Source: Amycolatopsis sp. NBC_01480
GTDB lineage: Bacteria > Actinomycetota > Actinomycetes > Mycobacteriales > Pseudonocardiaceae
NCBI RefSeq assembly: GCF_036227205.1
Contig: NZ_CP109442.1
Coordinates: forward strand, 1,984,001 to 2,048,000
Length of the DNA: 64,000 nucleotides
Direction of reading: 5' to 3'
Below, piece by piece: positions 51,713 to 59,028 of the stretch (position 1 is the first letter of the stretch; each line of letters opens with the position of its first letter). The position numbers and the translations under genes were made by a program. A model generated the notes under the pieces. That model worked only from the letters and a program-made list of their open reading frames with translations, searched no databases and was not told the DNA's origin.

Positions 51713-52582
51713 CGGGGCTTTCTCCGCGGCATCTCGGGCCGCTCGTTTGCGCGGGGTCTCGAACTCGATGCCGCCGTCGCTGGTGACGATGTCGAACTGG
51801 TCGGAGGGGATGGCGGGCATCTGGACCGGCGGGAGGCCCACGACGAAAAGCACCATCTCCTCAGTAGCGTCGACCTCCAACGTCTCGCCCGCCTCGACCT
51901 GCAGAGCAGCCAGCTTGCCGATCGACGTTCCGTCCACAGTGGCCGCTCCGGACAGCGCGACCATCAGCCGCCGCCCCTCACTGACGGTCGAGGTCCAGCG
52001 GGCGCCGGAACCGACCTTGACGTGCTCGATCCAGAAGGCGCGCTCGGTGAACGAGCCGAAGAACTTCCGCTCGACGCCCGGCGCTCCGGCCACCGGCAGC
52101 CAATTGAAGTGGATCGGGTTCATGATGAGCACGCTCTGGTAACGCGGGCGCGGGAACTTCATCTCACGGCGTTCACGACGCGGCGCCTCACCGTCGCGCT
52201 GCGCGGCCGGGCCGCGGCCTCGCGCGGCGGCCATGCCCAAGCCGGCCGCTCCGCCGAACTGCAACACCAGCTGCAACTGCTTCGGGTTGCCGAGTGGGTC
52301 GTCCTGCGGCCCGTACGTCTGACCCTCCGGGAAATACCCGATCTCCCCTTCGTGCAGGATGCCCTGCTCACCCAGGTTCATGTCACCGACCAACGGCAGC
52401 CGGATCTGCTCGAACGTATGCCGGTGCCGCGGCATGCGGAAGTCGCCTTCCTGCCGACCCAGGATGTAGCGGAAGTTCTCCAGCTTCTCCGGCTCGCCGC
52501 CCATCAACAGGTAGTTGAAGGACACCGTGCCCCTCGGGTGGTCCATGTGGTAGCCGTCTTCGTCATAAGGCGCGATCTTCAT
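51707..52582 (-). CDS. Cupin domain protein
   Basis: The 291-residue protein has one clear cupin at about residues 40-115 with the metal motif FRMPRHRHTFEQIRLPLVGD and the second half GEIGYFPEGQTYGPQ. A second cupin-like region follows (WIEHVKVGSGARWTSTVSEGRRLMVALSG, GKLAALQVEAGETLEVDATEEM), so it is a bicupin. Catalytic role unknown; dioxygenase or isomerase activity is possible. It is divergent from a GntR gene, and a perfect ACCTAC-TTG-GTAGGT palindrome lies 38 bp upstream. Confidence 0.88.
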   Translation of the reverse strand: MKIAPYDEDGYHMDHPRGTVSFNYLLMGGEPEKLENFRYILGRQEGDFRMPRHRHTFEQIRLPLVGDMNLGEQGILHEGEIGYFPEGQTYGPQDDPLGNPKQLQLVLQFGGAAGLGMAAARGRGPAAQRDGEAPRRERREMKFPRPRYQSVLIMNPIHFNWLPVAGAPGVERKFFGSFTERAFWIEHVKVGSGARWTSTVSEGRRLMVALSGAATVDGTSIGKLAALQVEAGETLEVDATEEMVLFVVGLPPVQMPAIPSDQFDIVTSDGGIEFETPRKRAARDAAEKAPA

Positions 52583-52619
52583 CTCGGTCCTCCTCCGTGG
52601 ATGTCCTCTTAACCACGCT

Positions 52620-52634
52620 ACCTACTTGGTAGGT
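52620..52634. promoter_or_regulatory. GntR-type operator A (cupin promoter)
   Basis: ACCTACTTGGTAGGT is a perfect 6+3+6 palindrome. The same 15 bp, in reverse complement, occur at 54637-54651, and a weaker copy is at 52693-52707. Confidence 0.72.
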
Positions 52635-52692
52635 TGAGAGCAAGCGCCATAGCTCAAGCAACACTGGCGAGCCGACGCGCAAACTCGACACT

Positions 52693-52707
52693 GGGTACCA
52701 AGTAGGT
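52693..52707. promoter_or_regulatory. GntR-type operator B (gntR promoter)
   Basis: GGGTACCAAGTAGGT matches the consensus ACCTACCAAGTAGGT in 12 of 15 positions with one intact half-site. It lies 33 bp upstream of the gntR start, fit for weaker autoregulation. Confidence 0.55.
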
Positions 52708-52740
52708 AGGATCAGCAGGAGAACTGCCGAGGAGAGCAAC

Positions 52741-53559
52741 ATGTCGCAGCCGCCAGCACGCCTGTACCGTGGCCGGGTCGCCGATCAGATCGTGGACGAC
52801 CTGCGGGCCCAGATTCTCAGCGGCGCGCTGCCGGACGGCGCGCGGCTGCCGTCGGAGCGGGAGCTGGCGGCGCAGTACGACGTCAGCGCGCCAACTGTCC
52901 GCGAAGCCGTCCGGGTACTGACCGCGATGGGCCTGCTCAGCACCCGCAACGGCAGCCGGACCACCGTCACCGCGAGCGGGGACACCCTGCTGGCAATGTC
53001 CATCGCGAGTGTCGTCCAGTTCGAGAAGGCGACCGCGCCCGACGTGTTCGGCCTGCTGGGCGCGCTGAACGCCTACGCCGTCGAGCAAGCCGTCGAACGA
53101 GCGTCCGATGAGGACATTGCCGGGTTGCGGGCCGCCGCCGAGGAAGCGGCGAAGGTCGCCGACGCGGAGACCTCCGCCGCCGCATTGCTGAACTTCTTCG
53201 TGACCCTCTCCGCGATCTCGCACAACCCGCTGCTCGCCGCGCTGTGCCGGTTCATCACCCAGATGCAGATCGGCCTCGCCCTCGAGCTGTCGAAGGAATC
53301 CGCCGAGGAATGGGGCCGCGTCCCCCGCTCGCTGAGCAAGTCCCGGATGGACATCGTGGACGCCCTCGAGCGACGCGACGGCCCGGCCGCCGTCCAGCTC
53401 GTCCGCGAGTACCACTACAAGACGGTCAAACGAGTCCAGACCTCCCCGGGCGCGAAACGCCTCCGCGACACCGACCCCGGACTCGCCGGCCTGCTGTCCA
53501 CCTGGCTCGGCACCCACGTGGGCCTGGGCGGCAACACAGACCTGCGCAACCGGCCATAA
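52741..53559 (+). CDS. GntR family regulator (FadR subfamily)
   Basis: The 272-residue protein has a winged helix YRGRVADQIVDDLRAQILSGALPDGARLPSERELAAQYDVSAPTVREAVRVLTAMGLLSTRNGSRTTV and an all-helical FCD ligand domain (ISHNPLLAALCRFITQMQIG; KSRMDIVDALERRDGPAAVQLVREYHYKTV). The ATG follows GAGGAGAGCAAC. It likely binds the TACC/GGTA-type palindromes before the cupin gene, itself and the secreted DUF gene. Its last ~40 codons are part of an imperfect tandem duplication. Confidence 0.93.
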   Translation: MSQPPARLYRGRVADQIVDDLRAQILSGALPDGARLPSERELAAQYDVSAPTVREAVRVLTAMGLLSTRNGSRTTVTASGDTLLAMSIASVVQFEKATAPDVFGLLGALNAYAVEQAVERASDEDIAGLRAAAEEAAKVADAETSAAALLNFFVTLSAISHNPLLAALCRFITQMQIGLALELSKESAEEWGRVPRSLSKSRMDIVDALERRDGPAAVQLVREYHYKTVKRVQTSPGAKRLRDTDPGLAGLLSTWLGTHVGLGGNTDLRNRP

Positions 53560-53880
53560 CCCACGGCAGACGGGCGACCCCACAACCAGAGCCACCCATC
53601 CGCCGATCACTAGCAACCGAGAACCATCACTCGTAACCGACGACCTGAAGTCCTTGCGAACGAGACCTCCCCCGGCACGAAACACCCCGGGACACCGATT
53701 TCGGACTCGCCGGCCCACTGGCTCGGCACCCACGTTGGCCTGGGCGGCAGCGCGGACTTGCGCAACCGACCCTGACCCACAACGGGCGGGTGACCCCACA
53801 GCCAGGGCCACCCGCCCGCCAATCACACGCAACCGAGAACCATCACTCGTAGCCAACGACCTTGAAGTCCTTGCTGACGA
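53431..53880. repeat. Imperfect tandem duplication (~216-230 bp period)
   Basis: The stretch from about 53431 (3' end of gntR, through GACTCGCCGGC, GGCTCGGCACCCACG, GAGAACCATCACTCGTA and AAGTCCTTGC) recurs from about 53661 in the same order with substitutions and small indels. The first copy ends the gntR frame; the second copy ends in the 3' end of the convergent secreted-protein gene. The gap 53560-53842 is thus a decayed copy of both gene ends. Confidence 0.85.
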
Positions 53881-54598
53881 ACACGTGGTGCGGCCAGTTG
53901 ATGCTGATGTTGTGGACCTCGTACTCACCGTCACTCAGCTGCACAACCCGGTCCACGATCCCGCCGGGGACCACGGCCTGCGCAGCCGTCGTGGCCTTGT
54001 CCGCCACCGTCCCGCTGACGATCGTCCCCTCCCCTTCGGTGTAATCCGGGATCTGGCCGACCGACTGCACCGGCGAGGGCACGCCCTGCTGGAAGGCGAT
54101 CACCCCGGCCTTCTGGGCGGCCGCGGCACCGCCGTCACCGAAGGGCTGCACGGTGACCTGCGAAGCCGTGATCGTCGCGCTGTTGACGAGCCCCAGCACA
54201 AGCACGCTTTCACCCGTCCGCAGGACGTTCGCCGGGGCCGGCAGTGGCCCCAGCCGGTACGTCGTCGCGGAGTCCTCATTGACGGTCACCTCCACCCCCG
54301 TCGCCGTCGCGAGCGTGAAGCTCGACGCCGACTTGGAGTCGACAATCCCGGTCGTTCCCCCATCTGACGGCGGAGCCGCCGGCCCACCACCGACCGGCGT
54401 GGACGCGGCGGGCTGCGAAAGCTCGGCCGCCGAGGCGGTGCCGGCACCGGCGAGCCCGACCATCGCCACGGTCAGCCCCGCGGCCGCGACCCACGTACCC
54501 CGTTTCGCCCACCGCGACCGCCGCGCATGCGGCCCGCGTGCCCGATCAGGGCTGGCCAGCGGCGACGACGGGCGGCCGGCGGGTTCGTAGTCGTTCAT
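53843..54598 (-). CDS. Secreted/membrane-anchored DUF5666-like protein
   Basis: The 251-residue product has a hydrophobic segment at about residues 34-56 (RGTWVAAAGLTVAMVGLAGA, then GTASAAEL), which is either a long signal peptide or an anchor. After it come one or two beta-rich modules: GTTGIVDSKSASSFTLATATGVEVTVNEDSATTYR with ESVLVLGLVNSATITASQVTVQ, as in DUF5666 OB-like domains. It ends HHVFVSKDFKVVGYE. ATG 54598 follows AGGAGAGGAAC. Operator C, identical to operator A, lies 39 bp upstream, tying it to the GntR. Confidence 0.78.
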   Translation of the reverse strand: MNDYEPAGRPSSPLASPDRARGPHARRSRWAKRGTWVAAAGLTVAMVGLAGAGTASAAELSQPAASTPVGGGPAAPPSDGGTTGIVDSKSASSFTLATATGVEVTVNEDSATTYRLGPLPAPANVLRTGESVLVLGLVNSATITASQVTVQPFGDGGAAAAQKAGVIAFQQGVPSPVQSVGQIPDYTEGEGTIVSGTVADKATTAAQAVVPGGIVDRVVQLSDGEYEVHNISINWPHHVFVSKDFKVVGYE

Positions 54599-54636
54599 CA
54601 CAGCGTTCCTCTCCTAGGCCTGTTACCTGGTTGCCT

Positions 54637-54651
54637 ACCTACCAAGTAGGT
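54637..54651. promoter_or_regulatory. GntR-type operator C (secreted DUF gene)
   Basis: ACCTACCAAGTAGGT is the exact reverse complement of operator A, located upstream of the secreted DUF5666-like gene and about 2 kb away from operator A. Confidence 0.7.
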
Positions 54652-54734
54652 GACCATCCAGAGAGTGCTCACCGTTCATGTGAGCTGCTTATGGCCGACC
54701 TGTGCTGAAGCTGTACGCGTGTGCTCATTCCGTC

Positions 54735-54970
54735 ATGCGGTACTTCGAACTGGTGCAGGACGGAATCCTCCTGGACTTCCAGGAGATGGGCCGTGACCTG
54801 CCGTCACACCCCACGTTGTTCGCGAAGTTCGGCGACATCTGATCGGGGCGCACGACGACATCGCGCTGGCCCCGGAGTCTGCCGCCGTCGATTGGGAGGC
54901 CGAGCTCGCCGTCGTGATCGGTCGGCCGGACCGTATCCGCGCGGGAGGTCTTCTGGATGCGGGCGCGTGA
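54735..54970 (+). pseudogene. Frameshifted fumarylacetoacetate-hydrolase family fragment
   Basis: Frame 1 from ATG 54735 reads MRYFELVQDGILLDF...SHPTLFAKFGD and stops. The adjacent frame continues LIGAHDDIALAPESAAVDWEAELAVVIGRP to a stop at 54970. PTLFAKF-x-D-x-LIG...DWEAELAVVIG is the conserved core of FAH-family enzymes, so one base was lost at about 54838. The N-terminal part and the catalytic C-terminal half are missing, and the frame runs into the isomerase remnant. The family includes fumarylpyruvate hydrolase of the gentisate pathway. Confidence 0.8.
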
Positions 54971-55148
54971 GGTCTGGGTGCACTCGACCGATCTCGGCGT
55001 GCCGTTTTCCCGGCTGCCCGCGGACTTCGTCCTCGCTCTGGTGGTGGAGGCGGCCGGGAAACACGCCTCCGGTGGGAAGGCGACGGAACTGGCGGCGTGG
55101 CTCACCGGGCGCTCGCCGACACCACCGTCGCTGGGCGCCTGGTTGTGA
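54957..55148 (+). pseudogene. C-terminal fragment of a mycothiol-dependent maleylpyruvate isomerase-like gene
   Basis: The 63 codons read REVWVHSTDLGVPFSRLPADFVLALVVEAAG and ATELAAWLTGRSPTPPSLGAWL. REVWVH-x-x-DLG with a later LA-WL-GR is typical of the C-terminal part of MDMPI-type proteins (~240 residues), of which about three quarters is lost. It is joined directly to the FAH fragment, so one deletion removed the region between two once-adjacent genes of an aromatic (gentisate-like) pathway. Confidence 0.65.
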
Positions 55149-55157
55149 ACGTGCAGG

Positions 55158-56387
55158 TCAGCGCACGGCGTGCCGCGAGCGGCTCATCACGGCGAGGCCG
55201 ACGGTGGCGATCACCCCGTAGAGGGCCGGGACCAGGAACACGTGCGGCAGCCCGAGCAGGTTCACGCCGAGGCCGCCGGTCAGCCCGCCCAGCGCGCTGG
55301 CGATGGCGGTCGAACTCATGAAGATCGCCGAGGCGGTCGCGACGGCTTGGGGCAGCAACCGTTGGGCGACAATGATTCCCAGCGCGGCGAACACACCCCA
55401 CACCCCGCCCATGAGGATCTGCCCGGCGAACATGCCGACGGCGTTGGCCGTGAGGGCGAAGCAGAGATTGGCGCCGACGCCGAACGCGGCTCCGAGGACC
55501 ATCAGCCGCATCAGGCCGATCCGGCGGGCGACGACCATGGCCACCGGCATCAGGATCAGCTCGATCAGGGGCTGGATGCCGATCACCGCGCCGCTGACCG
55601 CGGTCGGCAGGTGCAGGTCGTCGTGCAGGTAGATCGGGAGATAGCCGTACTTGATCGGCTCTCCGGCGTAGATCAGCACGTACAACCCGGTGAAAACGAG
55701 CAGGGGCAGCATGATCCGCAGCCCCGGCGCGCGTTCGAGCTTGGCTTCGGGCTCAGCTGTGGGCTCGAAAGCAGGCTTCGGGCGTTCGCGTTTGAAGCCC
55801 ATCGGGAAGATCTGCGCCAGGGTGCACGCGCCGGTGGCCACCAGCATCACCCGCGGGCTGGTGGCGGTGGCCAGCAGGGAGCCGGCGACCGGGCCGACGA
55901 TCCAGCCGGCCGTCAGCGCCATCCGCACGATCGAGACAACGCCGTCGCCGACCGGGCTTGCCGTGGCCTGCAGATCGTCGTGGACCGCGGCGAACAGCTG
56001 CGAGCCGGCGGCCCCGGCGAAGCCCAGCACGAGGGCGCTGACCACAAACGGCATCCACAGCTGGCCGGACGCCGCCATCGCGCACCAGCCGAGGAATCCG
56101 GCCAGCGCGCACAGCCGGAAGAGCCCGAGCCGTTTCCCGGTCCGGTCCGAGCGGGCGCCGACGAGGTAACCGGCGATCGGGGCGGTGACGTTCGTGAGGT
56201 AGTACAGGCCGGCCGTGGACAGCGAGGCGTGCAGATCGTCGACGAGGAACAGCGCGATCTGCGGGGCCGCGGCGGAGACACCCAGCCCGGAAAGGAACAA
56301 CGCAACGGTCGCACCCCGGTAGAGCGGCGAATTCCACACCGCGCGCACCGCGGACGGTGGCGCGGCGACGGCGAGTTCTTGTGACAA
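55158..56387 (-). CDS. MFS transporter (sugar efflux SET-like)
   Basis: The 409-residue, 12-helix transporter has VALFLSGLGVSAAAPQIALFLVDDL, YLVGARSDRTGKRLGLF (motif A) and RMALTAGWIVGPVAGSLLA. The C-half has AGEPIKYGYLPIYLHDDLHL and IGIQPLIELILMPVAMVVARRIG, which resembles SetA/SetB sugar efflux transporters. TTG 56387 follows GAGAGG; a TTG at 56408 at the edge of palindrome copy 6 lacks a site. A TetR gene lies just upstream on the same strand. Substrate unknown. Confidence 0.88.
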   Translation of the reverse strand: MSQELAVAAPPSAVRAVWNSPLYRGATVALFLSGLGVSAAAPQIALFLVDDLHASLSTAGLYYLTNVTAPIAGYLVGARSDRTGKRLGLFRLCALAGFLGWCAMAASGQLWMPFVVSALVLGFAGAAGSQLFAAVHDDLQATASPVGDGVVSIVRMALTAGWIVGPVAGSLLATATSPRVMLVATGACTLAQIFPMGFKRERPKPAFEPTAEPEAKLERAPGLRIMLPLLVFTGLYVLIYAGEPIKYGYLPIYLHDDLHLPTAVSGAVIGIQPLIELILMPVAMVVARRIGLMRLMVLGAAFGVGANLCFALTANAVGMFAGQILMGGVWGVFAALGIIVAQRLLPQAVATASAIFMSSTAIASALGGLTGGLGVNLLGLPHVFLVPALYGVIATVGLAVMSRSRHAVR

Positions 56388-56409
56388 GACAGGCCTCTCG
56401 GAGGTCAAG

Positions 56410-56457
56410 ACTCGTGAGTGTCTATGCCGGTTCTAACCGTCATAAACACTCACGAGT
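56410..56457. repeat. 3'-end palindrome, copy 6
   Basis: ACTCGTGAGTGTCTATGCC and its near-complement flank GGTTCTAACC, with two stem mismatches. It lies between tandem genes on the minus strand; the TGA of the right arm ends the upstream tetR gene and the MFS start is within 25 bp of the left arm. Confidence 0.9.
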
Positions 56458-57082
56458 AGTTGAACAGCAGCGTGGCGGCGGCTTCCCATTCGCGGACGAG
56501 GTCGACGGTCCCGGGCGAGCGGAGCCAGTGGAGCTGGAGGCCGTCCATCATCGCCATGATCTGGCGGGCCAGGAGCGCCGGCTGATCCGTGACGCCCTTG
56601 GCCATGGCGGTGAACGCGGCGAGCGCCTGGCTCTGCCGTTTCGCGAAGTACTCGTGGGTGGGGTGGCTCGGTGCCAGCGACTCGGCCTCGAGCACGAGGA
56701 ACAGCCGCACGATCTCCGGCTGCTGCGCGTTCCGTCGCATCGTCGCCAGGCAGAGCTGGCGCAGGTCGACGCCGTCCGGGCCGCCCTCGGACCACTCGTC
56801 CGGCATCTCGTTCTCGCTGACGCCCAGCTCCACTCGCAACGAACGGGCGTCTTCGACGTCCCGATGCGCCAGCACCGCGGTGAGCAGCCCGGCCTTGGAA
56901 CCGACGTGGCGGAGCACGCCGGGCACGGTGAGCCCGCACCGGTCGGCCACGTCCTGCATGGACAGACCCCAGAAGCCGCGTTCGGCGATCAGCGAGGAGG
57001 TGATTTCCAGGATCTGGTGCCGTCGCTCGGCCGCGGGCAGGCGCTGCTGATCCCGCCGGTAGGAGGGGGCCCGCTCGGCCAT
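56450..57082 (-). CDS. TetR family regulator
   Basis: The 210-residue protein has HQILEITSSLIAERGFWGLSMQDVADRCGLTVPGVLRHVGSKAGLL as its DNA-binding domain. The C-terminal part (QPALLARQIMAMMDGLQLHWLRSPGTVDL) is of the common TetR_C type. It sits upstream of the SET-like MFS gene, from which palindrome copy 6 separates it, and probably regulates that gene. Confidence 0.92.
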   Translation of the reverse strand: MAERAPSYRRDQQRLPAAERRHQILEITSSLIAERGFWGLSMQDVADRCGLTVPGVLRHVGSKAGLLTAVLAHRDVEDARSLRVELGVSENEMPDEWSEGGPDGVDLRQLCLATMRRNAQQPEIVRLFLVLEAESLAPSHPTHEYFAKRQSQALAAFTAMAKGVTDQPALLARQIMAMMDGLQLHWLRSPGTVDLVREWEAAATLLFNYS

Positions 57083-57173
57083 GACGCTGGAGACCTTCCG
57101 TTCGTGGCGGCCTTGTGCCGCCGGGGATGAACCGGACCCGTCCGGCCGGGTTCGGCCGGACGGGTCAGTCGGA

Positions 57174-58361
57174 TCAGGGGTAAACGCCCGAGAGCCGATC
57201 GACGATGTTCGGCCGCTGCCAGCTCACCGAGTTCCGGTTGAGCAGCCCGAATTGGTCGTCGCCGACACCGGTGGAACCGTTGTCCCACACCACGACCTTC
57301 TGCCCGTACGTCTTGGCGTAGGACGCGATGTGCGACTCGTAATTGGCCACCTCGTTGGAATTGTCGCCGCCGTTGTACGGCTTGACGGTGGCGCCGAACT
57401 CGGTCCAGATCACGTGGATGCCCTTGCCGGTGAACAGCTGGTTCGCATGGTTGACGTCACCGTCGGGCAGGTAGTTCATCGAGCCGTCCCAGGTCAGGTA
57501 GTTCGGCGCGGTCGCCGAACAGAAGGCCCACGGGTTGTAGGTGTGGATCGAAACCCCGACGTGACTGTCGTTGGGCACCGTGAGATGGTCCGCCCCGGTC
57601 CCGGCGTTGGCGCCGTATGGCACGACGAGCAGCCAGCGGGAAGAGTTGTTGCCGCCGGCCGCGCGGACGTCGTTGACGAAGTCCTGGTTCAGCGTGTTGA
57701 TCGCGCCCCAGTTGTCGGAAGTGCCGCCGCCGTAACGGTTTCCGCCGTTGGCGTCCTGCGGCTCGTTCATCGCCTCGAACAGCAGGTGGTCGCCCTCGCC
57801 GTTGAAGTAGCCCGCGACCTGCCGCCAGATCGCGTTGAACTCGGGCTCGACCTGAGGGAGCCGCGAGGCGCTGGGGATGAGCCAGTTGTCCCCGCCGCCG
57901 TCGTGGTGGATGTTGACGTCCACGTACATCCCGTCGGCGATCGCCCAGTCGACGACCTGCTTGAGCCGGGCCAGGAACGCGGGATCGATGGTGTAGCCCG
58001 GCGCACCGGCGGTGAGGTGCGGGTACCAGGTGACCGGGATGCGCAGGAAGTTGAACTTGCCCGCCACCTGGTCGATCATCGCCTTGGTGGTCGCCGGATT
58101 GCCCCAGCAGGTCTCGCACGGGGTGGCGTCGAAGGAATTGCCGAGGTTCCAGCCCGCTTTGAGCTGGCTCCAGATGTCGTCGCTGCTGGAGCGGGGTGTG
58201 CTCGTTGCCGCGGTGGCGGGCGCCGTCGTCGCAGTCGCGGTGCCGAGTCCCAGCCAGGCCGAGGACACGGTCAGGACGGCGGCCGCGGTGGCGGCCAGCG
58301 TCGTCCGCCAGGCCCGCCTCGATCGCCTCCGGGTCAAACCCGGTTTTCCGGTGGGGACCAT
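57174..58361 (-). CDS. Secreted GH5 family endoglucanase-like glycosidase
   Basis: The 395-residue product starts with a basic region and a hydrophobic segment (RTTLAATAAAVLTVSSAWLG), a Sec signal peptide. The GH5 barrel begins LKAGWNLGNSFDATPCETCWGNP. RIPVTWYPHL contains the conserved Arg, LLFEAMNEPQD the acid/base Glu200 and VIWTEFGATV the nucleophile Glu321. HTYNPW holds the conserved His/Tyr. It cleaves a beta-1,4-glucan or mannan outside the cell. No carbohydrate-binding module is present. The ATG follows AAGGAGGAAAACCG. A perfect 16-bp palindrome lies about 104 bp upstream. Confidence 0.94.
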   Translation of the reverse strand: MVPTGKPGLTRRRSRRAWRTTLAATAAAVLTVSSAWLGLGTATATTAPATAATSTPRSSSDDIWSQLKAGWNLGNSFDATPCETCWGNPATTKAMIDQVAGKFNFLRIPVTWYPHLTAGAPGYTIDPAFLARLKQVVDWAIADGMYVDVNIHHDGGGDNWLIPSASRLPQVEPEFNAIWRQVAGYFNGEGDHLLFEAMNEPQDANGGNRYGGGTSDNWGAINTLNQDFVNDVRAAGGNNSSRWLLVVPYGANAGTGADHLTVPNDSHVGVSIHTYNPWAFCSATAPNYLTWDGSMNYLPDGDVNHANQLFTGKGIHVIWTEFGATVKPYNGGDNSNEVANYESHIASYAKTYGQKVVVWDNGSTGVGDDQFGLLNRNSVSWQRPNIVDRLSGVYP

Positions 58362-58464
58362 CGGTTTTCCTCCTTGCTCGCAGGGACGTCGCTGTCTTGC
58401 AGGGGAGGGTCATTCCGTTGGCGGCCGGGCATGACTCGGGGCCGGCGCACGCGCCGGGTCATTA

Positions 58465-58480
58465 GTTAGTAGCTACTAAC
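58465..58480. promoter_or_regulatory. 16-bp perfect palindrome upstream of the GH5 gene
   Basis: GTTAGTAGCTACTAAC is self-complementary over its full length and much more AT-rich than its surroundings. It lies between the MarR gene end and the GH5 start, near TAACTA/TAATGA promoter-like boxes on the minus strand. It does not match the known cellulose-regulator CebR site. Confidence 0.6.
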
Positions 58481-58528
58481 ACCTTACTACGGCAAGGTCG
58501 CCGAGCCTAGAGTCCAGCTCGTTCTTGG

Positions 58529-58978
58529 TCAGCTGTCGCGCTGCGGCGAGGTCAGCGCCGCGATGTACTCGGTGAGGAATCGGCCGGCCTGCTCGATGTG
58601 GGCGGCGTCGAGGTGGGCCAGGGAGCCGCCGATCACCTCGTCGACGGCGGCCGTCGCCTGGCCGAGCACCTTTTTCCCCTGCCGGGTCAGATGGTTCTCC
58701 ACGATCCGGCCCCGGGCGCTGCTGCGTTCGACGAGCTGCTGGTCCTGCAGGCGCTGCAGCAGCCCGCCCACGGTTTGCGGAGTGTGGAACGAAGTGCGTC
58801 CCAGCTCGGACGCCGAGGCGCCGGGCGTGCGGCCGATCTCGCGCAGGACCCGCCACAACCCGAGGCTCAAGCCCAGCGGACGCAGCGCGTCGTCGATGCG
58901 CAGGCCCAGCAAGTGCTGCGCCTGCTTGAGATTGAGGCCGAACTCCACCGCGGATGAGTACGTCACGGGGAGCACCAT
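58529..58978 (-). CDS. MarR family transcriptional regulator
   Basis: The 149-residue protein has the core LSLGLWRVLREIGRTPGASASELGRTSFHTPQTVGGLLQRLQDQQLVERSSARGRIVENHLTRQG, a MarR winged helix. ATG 58978 (MVLPVTYSSAV) follows GAAGGCGG; an ATG at 59011 would overlap its own operator-like site. It lies downstream of the decarboxylase gene on the same strand, and similar 18-bp sites precede both, so it is probably that gene's aromatic-acid-responsive repressor. Confidence 0.9.
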   Translation of the reverse strand: MVLPVTYSSAVEFGLNLKQAQHLLGLRIDDALRPLGLSLGLWRVLREIGRTPGASASELGRTSFHTPQTVGGLLQRLQDQQLVERSSARGRIVENHLTRQGKKVLGQATAAVDEVIGGSLAHLDAAHIEQAGRFLTEYIAALTSPQRDS

Positions 58979-58994
58979 AGCAACCGCCTTCCAT

Positions 58995-59012
58995 ATGCCA
59001 GGCGTCTTCAAT
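58995..59012. promoter_or_regulatory. MarR operator-like site before marR
   Basis: ATGCCAGGCGTCTTCAAT matches the two decarboxylase-promoter sites in 13 of 18 positions (best against ATTGCAGCCACCTTCAAT) and lies 17 bp upstream of the marR start. Confidence 0.5.
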
Positions 59013-59028
59013 CGGCGCTCGACTGCCC

